Assembly (NCBI RefSeq): GCF_001411555.2
Contig: NC_049905.1
Span: forward strand, 186,001 to 250,000
Source of the DNA: Juglans regia
Lineage: Eukaryota; Streptophyta; Magnoliopsida; Fagales; Juglandaceae
Length of the DNA stretch: 64,000 bases
Reading direction: 5' to 3'
Within the stretch, counting starts at the first letter, position 1, and each line of letters opens with the position of its first letter. A program made the position numbers and the translations under genes. A model generated the notes under the pieces. The model worked only from the letters and a program-made list of their open reading frames with translations. It had not been told where the DNA came from and ran no database searches. This document shows positions 59,201 to 64,000 of this stretch, in pieces.

Positions 59201-60605
59201 CTAGTAGTTGATTCCACACTGCTCTATATCTGGACCCGTAACTCTAGTGGTAAATGGATCTATCTGCACCCATAACAAGGAGAAGATGGAAGCAAGGAGA
59301 ATCAACCAGATGACAACAATGGTGGGTGTTCGGTTCTGGCGACCCATTAAACCCTTAAGGAAGGGATACATATGTATGATCACCCAAAAGGCAAAGAAAA
59401 GCTTGCCAAACAGCAGACCCCATAATTGGTAACCACTGTTAATGGCATAGGAGATACCCGCAACGACCCGTACCAAGTTTATGATGAGGAGTGTTGTTGG
59501 TGGGATGAGTAGGGTTGTCCACTTAAACATGTAAAGTTCGGCAAAGTCTCCATCTTCATCTGATGCCTTGGATGTAACTGTGAAGTTGGTGTCTATTCCA
59601 GCAAGCACTTTTAGCAAACCTTGGAAAACGGCAAAGAGATGGATAGAAACACCACCGATAACCCAAAACGGTTCATTTCTCCACTATTCATCAATTATAA
59701 CCCCACTCCACCTCATTTCTAGAATACCAGTAGCAAAGATGGAAAGAAAGAGTGATATAAACCATATACTTGCAATGTTACTGATCTGCAAGCAAAATGA
59801 GACGAGCAAAAGAATTTCGAACATTCCAAAGACAGCTGCATTATGAAATAATATTCATATTACACACAAACTAGACCGTGCTAAAATTGATTCGTGTGTT
59901 CACAAAGAAACATGAAAGTTTGTGCGAAGGTTGTGAGAAGCATGCATTCTTTTTCCAATAAATCACTATTCTGTAAATCTCGCTATCACTAAATAATGAA
60001 TGCATGCCATGTTACTTTGTTTTAGAGGTAAAATAAAATAATGCATGTCATGTTAATTGTGGAAATGTGAACTCCTACTGCAAATTTAAATATTCACCAT
60101 AAAATATTTTGAAGCCAAATCACTACTAACTCACAAATACAAGACTTGCAAGCTTTTGTAAGATGCAGGGATTGCAGCAAGGATTATTGCCAGGAAAGTC
60201 AAAAGTATCCCATACAATGAAAATACATGCGATGAATTTGGTCATATGACGAACCTGTGGAATGATGAACTTGTTAGTAAGTAAACAGACAGCTGGCAAA
60301 GTGCAATACATACGAAGAGGAATGGCAGTGATTGGATAGATGGTGGTGTTCACATATGCAAATCTCTCTAGCCATTTAAGCCTGCCACCATAGCCATACC
60401 ATATGGGGCAGTGTCTACTGCGAAGAATTTCCACAGAACCCGAAGCCCATCGCAGCACTTGGTTCAGTCGATCAGAAAGATTAATAGGAGCAGACCCTTT
60501 AAAGGCAGGGTGCTTGGGCATGCGGTAAATTGACCGCCAACCACGAGCATGCATCTTGAATCCTGTAAGAATATCTTCTGTAACAGAATCATAAATCCAT
60601 CCTAT
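59201..60605 (-). pseudogene. CESA: Cellulose synthase (CESA) pseudogene, last two exons only
   Basis: CESA makes beta-1,4-glucan at the plasma membrane. Minus-strand exons 60605-60255 and 59785-59201 encode the C-terminal third: [35 protein letters not shown] (the catalytic QxxRW), [16 protein letters not shown], then membrane segments including [17 protein letters not shown], the conserved [34 protein letters not shown], and the end [14 protein letters not shown]. The ending RVTGPD...CGIN resembles the primary-wall CESA3 type. Lesions: a TAG replaces a Trp in the conserved DEWWRNE motif, the terminal Cys is Tyr, and several conserved positions differ ([16 protein letters not shown]). All upstream exons (RING, catalytic Asp motifs) are absent: an AT-rich MITE relic and a divergent gene start within 600 bp. 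Confidence 0.93.
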
Positions 60606-61191
60606 CTGCAGTACAAAACATATGATGGTGAGGGAAAATAAATAACAATATTTTACCATATCTAATGAGACAACGAAACTCAACACAACTTGGGTAGACC
60701 CCACACACACAGAATATAAGTGAACATAAATAGAGTTGTTACATATGATAGAAATGTGAAACCAATTACATCTCGAAGACTATATTTAAAATACAAAAAC
60801 TGTTGAGATAATCTCATCTATTTTCTCGATGGATTGTGTTTGAGCTGGATAAAAGTCCTTTTGCTGTAGGATCTTTAACATTTTAAAATTTTAAAAAAAT
60901 TGAATTATTTATTATATTTTATATAAAAATTTAAAAAAATTATAATAAAAAGATAAAATAAAATAAAATAAAATATTTTTATTATCCAAATAAGACCTAA
61001 ATTCAGGAAAACTCATTTTTTATTTTGTAAAAATTAAAGAAGATTGCACGTGATATGAAAAATAAGCGTTATATAAATTTTAAAAAGCTTATTTATATAT
61101 CACAGTACTTGGTTTGGAGAACGGTCGAGGGCACGAACAGAAGTTAGAACCAGTTGAACGGCGATAGAGGGGAAGAGTGGAGGAGAACCAG
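60606..61191. repeat. AT-rich MITE relic between CESA fragment and FRA10AC1-like gene
   Basis: 60790-61000 carries TTGAGATAATCTCATCTATT, AAATTTAAAAAAATTATAAT and (AAAAT)n blocks of the dispersed family. The remaining 190 bp before 61192 form the only promoter/leader space of the downstream gene. Confidence 0.5.
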
Positions 61192-63589
61192 ATGGCGTCG
61201 TTCCGATCACTGAGATCTGAAATCTTCGACCGAGAAGAGCGAAAACAGTAAGTTCCGCCCCTCCCAAAAAAAAAAAATAGCCATTTCTCTTTCCTTTTTC
61301 CCCTTAAATTTCCCCACACTGTTCGATTTGCTGCTGACTAACTGCAAAACCCTAATCTTTTACAGGCAGTACCAGGATCACATTCGCGGCCTCAACGCGT
61401 ACGACCGCCACAAGAAATTTCTCCATGATTACGGCTCGTCTCTCTCTCTCTGACTATTTCTGTGTCTGTGCATTTGAATCGTTTTCTAAGCACCCTTCGA
61501 ATTTGTACTGCGCAAATATATATATATCGAAACATGAATTTTAGTAGCAGAATATGGATTGATTTCGTGTATTTAATTAGAAAATTCCCATGTTTTGCAT
61601 AAAAAGGCACTGTTGACTTCATTTAGATGCGAATAATATTTTGTATTCTGGAATACATATGAGCTCTGGAAGATTGACTTGTCTAACTAGATTCGATAAA
61701 TAAGTATTAGTTTTGTTCCCATTAGTTGGGGAATAGGTTGTGATTGAAATGGACACATGAGATGGATGCAAATGACGAGCATTTTGTTTGTTGGTTCCTC
61801 TTGTCCTAAAGCAATAAGGGTGATGAACAATCCTCTCCACTAAGGAGGAAGGGGGCTACAATCATCCATATATTCATTGTAGATGGAATTATCTAGTAGT
61901 TACTATTTTTGATATTGAAGTGATCAGACACAGTACAAGGGAGGTAGGAAATGTAGCTATTTTTCAAATGTATTGTGAGGGAGCTCATACCCAATGTTTT
62001 TGCTGCATTTTGATACGTATTTAGAAATATTACATATGTACGTCTCGCGCACGTGCTTCCATGTCAATTTGTTGTGGATTTTTTTGACTCAATAAGGTTC
62101 ATTTTTTATGAGATTCTACAGTTCAAAAAATAATTATGAGATTCTATTTATGAGTAAGTACTTAACTTTCTATTTATTCTTTTTTTTTTTTTGAGTTGTC
62201 AATGTTCATATGAGCAGGATGATTTGTACAGTTTTTTTTTTTTTTATAAATCTTGATGATTTATACAGTTATGGTGCTTTAGTTTTGTATTTAGCAAATG
62301 TTGCTGATTTATACTTCACATCAAGTGTCTATACTTTTCATTTTCTTGGCTTTTAAATTTCATCGTTCGATGAACCTATTACTGGATGTAGTGCTGCATT
62401 GAGTTATAATACTTTGTTGTGAACCCTTCTCTGTATCACATATACATCTCCTTATTGTTTTCAACATTCAATAAGAAATTTTGTTTTAAATCAGTCCTTT
62501 AAGTTTTCGATTTAAACTTAAAAAAATAGTCTTTTGAGTTTTAATTGAAAGCCGAGCACAGCTTGCTATTTTTTTTAAACATAATGGTATAGTAGTAGTT
62601 AAGGTTAATGCATATTCATTAAGATTCTTGTTTTGGGTTGCAGTTGGATTTTATGGGAAAGAAAAAGCCACACATGTAAAGTTGCCTGTTAAAACTGATC
62701 AAGACACCCTAAGAGAGGGATATCGGTACGTCCTCTTGCGTTACTCTCTACAATCTCTACAAGTTCGCAATTGGCTGCACATCTGTATTACACCCCTTTG
62801 GCTTGTATTATGTGATGTGTTATTTTCTATATTTATTACTCAATTTCAGATCTTTTCCATATGTATTTGATGGAAAACCTTCTGGTTTTTGGTTGGATCT
62901 TTTTGAATGTAATCAAGTTGATTACCGTTCCACTAGGCAGCCTTTTGAGTATCTTATGGAATTTCATCTTTCTCTTTGCACTTAGACGCAACCCCTACTT
63001 ACTAGCTCATGGGAAAGTCTGTTGGCTGCATTGTACTTTACTTTCATGGAGGAAACATGCTTATTAAATACTAGATAATATTAATTACAAACAATTATGT
63101 TTTCTGTTGCTCATAAAAAAACTGTTTTTCTATTTTCGTAAGTGCAAAGAGAAATATGGACTTTTATTTTCTTGTGAGATACAAAAGAGAATGAAAGAAA
63201 GCAGCAGTGTCTCCTTTGGCTATTTTAGCTTTTTATCGTTTTATTTTTATTTTATTTTCCTATTTCAGAGGTTGTCTCCCCAGTTTACTTTTGTGAAATT
63301 CTCTTCCTTAAATCTAAGACTTCGATTTTCTTTTCACCAATTGATTAGGTTTATACGTACTGAGGAAGATGATATGGATCCTTCTTGGGAGCAAAGGCTG
63401 GTGAAGCGTTATTATGATAAGCTTTTTAAAGAGTATCCTTCGGGAGAAGATATTACTTCAAAGTTACTTATAAAAAAAAAGATATTCCTTCAAAGTTGTG
63501 AAATTGTTTCAGATATGTTTCCATGTTCATTGCCTTAAACTTGCTGAAGATATTGCATAGCCGACATGTCACACTACAAAAGTGGCAAG
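61192..63589 (+). CDS. FRA10AC1: FRA10AC1-like protein, 5' part (continues past the window)
   Basis: FRA10AC1 is a conserved eukaryotic nuclear protein linked to the spliceosome; its plant function is little known. Exons 61192-61247, 61366-61433, 62644-62725, 63349-63432 and 63550-63589 join in frame to 110 codons. Landmarks: MASFRSLRSEIFDREERKQ, YQDHIRGLNAYDRHKKFLHD, YGKEKATHVKLPVKTDQDTL, REGYRFIRTEEDDMDPSWEQ, RLVKRYYDKLFKEYCIADMS, HYKSGK. The TDxDTLREGYRFIR and DPSWEQRLVKRYYDKLFKEY blocks are diagnostic. Exon 2 can only join exon 3 in frame through a GC donor (ACG|GCTCGT at 61434). Exon 4 ends at an internal GTATCC that splits the Glu codon. The remaining 63590-64000 is intron. The C-terminal exons are off the right edge. 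Confidence 0.9.
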
Positions 63590-64000
63590 GTGATTGTTTA
63601 TTCAGTACATTTTTCTAATTTCAGTTTCTTTAAGTTTAAGATATGAACCTAACAGTAATGATTTTAATTTAGTCCTTTGAAAATGCTTCCTTTACCTGCA
63701 TATGAAGGCAAGTTTGTCTTCTGATGAGTTTCCAGTGAAGTAAACAAAGTTATTGAGAGAATGTGTGAAGTAGATCACATTTTGCTCCTCTTGTTTTATC
63801 TTTGATTCCTCTGTATCTTCCCCTTTCATTTTGGTTTCTGTCATTTTGTTCTGTAAGCTGTTCTAAATTTGCACTAAATCTGGTTTTGGGTCTATGGTAC
63901 TATTTAGCATTTTGGGTTGGGGAAGTTTTTGTTTTTGTTTTTTTTACTACTTTAGTTTGAAAATTTTCAATGCTTCTTTTATAATATTCTGCTAAAGATA

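Overview
This window is plant nuclear DNA. The protein genes have spliced GT-AG introns, intergenic DNA is AT-rich with many (TA)n and (GA)n tracts, and several plant-specific families are present: a secondary-wall R2R3-MYB, a citrate-type MATE pair, CESA, FAR1-like, and an ankyrin/CCCH protein. Repeated small elements with ends like 'TTTGGATGTTGAG' fit a woody core eudicot. Fagales (walnut/pecan type) is my guess, not a demonstrated identification.

Layout. 1-3.9 kb: a decayed, intron-containing mitochondrial ATP synthase OSCP (delta) gene, with a 211-bp MITE inserted in one exon. 7.3-9.6 kb: an intact MYB46/MYB83-type transcription factor. 10.2-14.5 kb: a transposon cluster (solo LTR, CACTA element, 5'-truncated LINE) ending at a tRNA-Ser(GCU) on the minus strand. 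14.5-20.6 kb: non-coding, with tandem repeats and a short SINE. 20.6-24.7 kb: MATE transporter copy A, which has lost its C-terminal exons. 25.3-30.6 kb: a full-length but defective Ty1/copia element with a 5-bp target duplication. 31.9-34.0 kb: a FAR1/MULE-type pseudogene on the minus strand. 35.3-38.0 kb: two nested long-TIR Mutator-like elements, each apparently carrying a captured host gene piece (an SR splicing-factor exon and a serine-rich protein gene fragment). 40.8-44.7 kb: MATE copy B, complete over 13 exons (561 aa). 47.6-51.9 kb: an intronless-CDS ankyrin/CCCH zinc-finger gene on the minus strand with a probable leader intron. 54.3-55.0 kb: a small three-exon coiled-coil gene on the minus strand. 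55-57.3 kb: repeats ending in a Helitron-like 3' terminus. 59.2-60.6 kb: the C-terminal two exons of a cellulose synthase gene with a nonsense codon. 61.2 kb to the end: the 5' half of a FRA10AC1-like gene.

Functional reading. The intact host genes are MYB46-like, MATE B, the CCCH gene, the coiled-coil gene and FRA10AC1-like. They are unrelated neighbours apart from the MATE tandem pair, which shares exon lengths exactly over five consecutive exons. MATE A and B probably arose by tandem duplication and were later separated by about 16 kb, much of it transposon insertion. Both wall-related loci (MYB46-like and the CESA fragment) are probably coincidental. The clearest novelty is the nested Pack-MULE pair. 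Other points are a run of non-canonical GC-AG introns and a perfect 34-bp palindrome that coincides with the inactivated protease site of the copia element. All coordinates were read by eye from the sequence; exon limits are supported by frame consistency.
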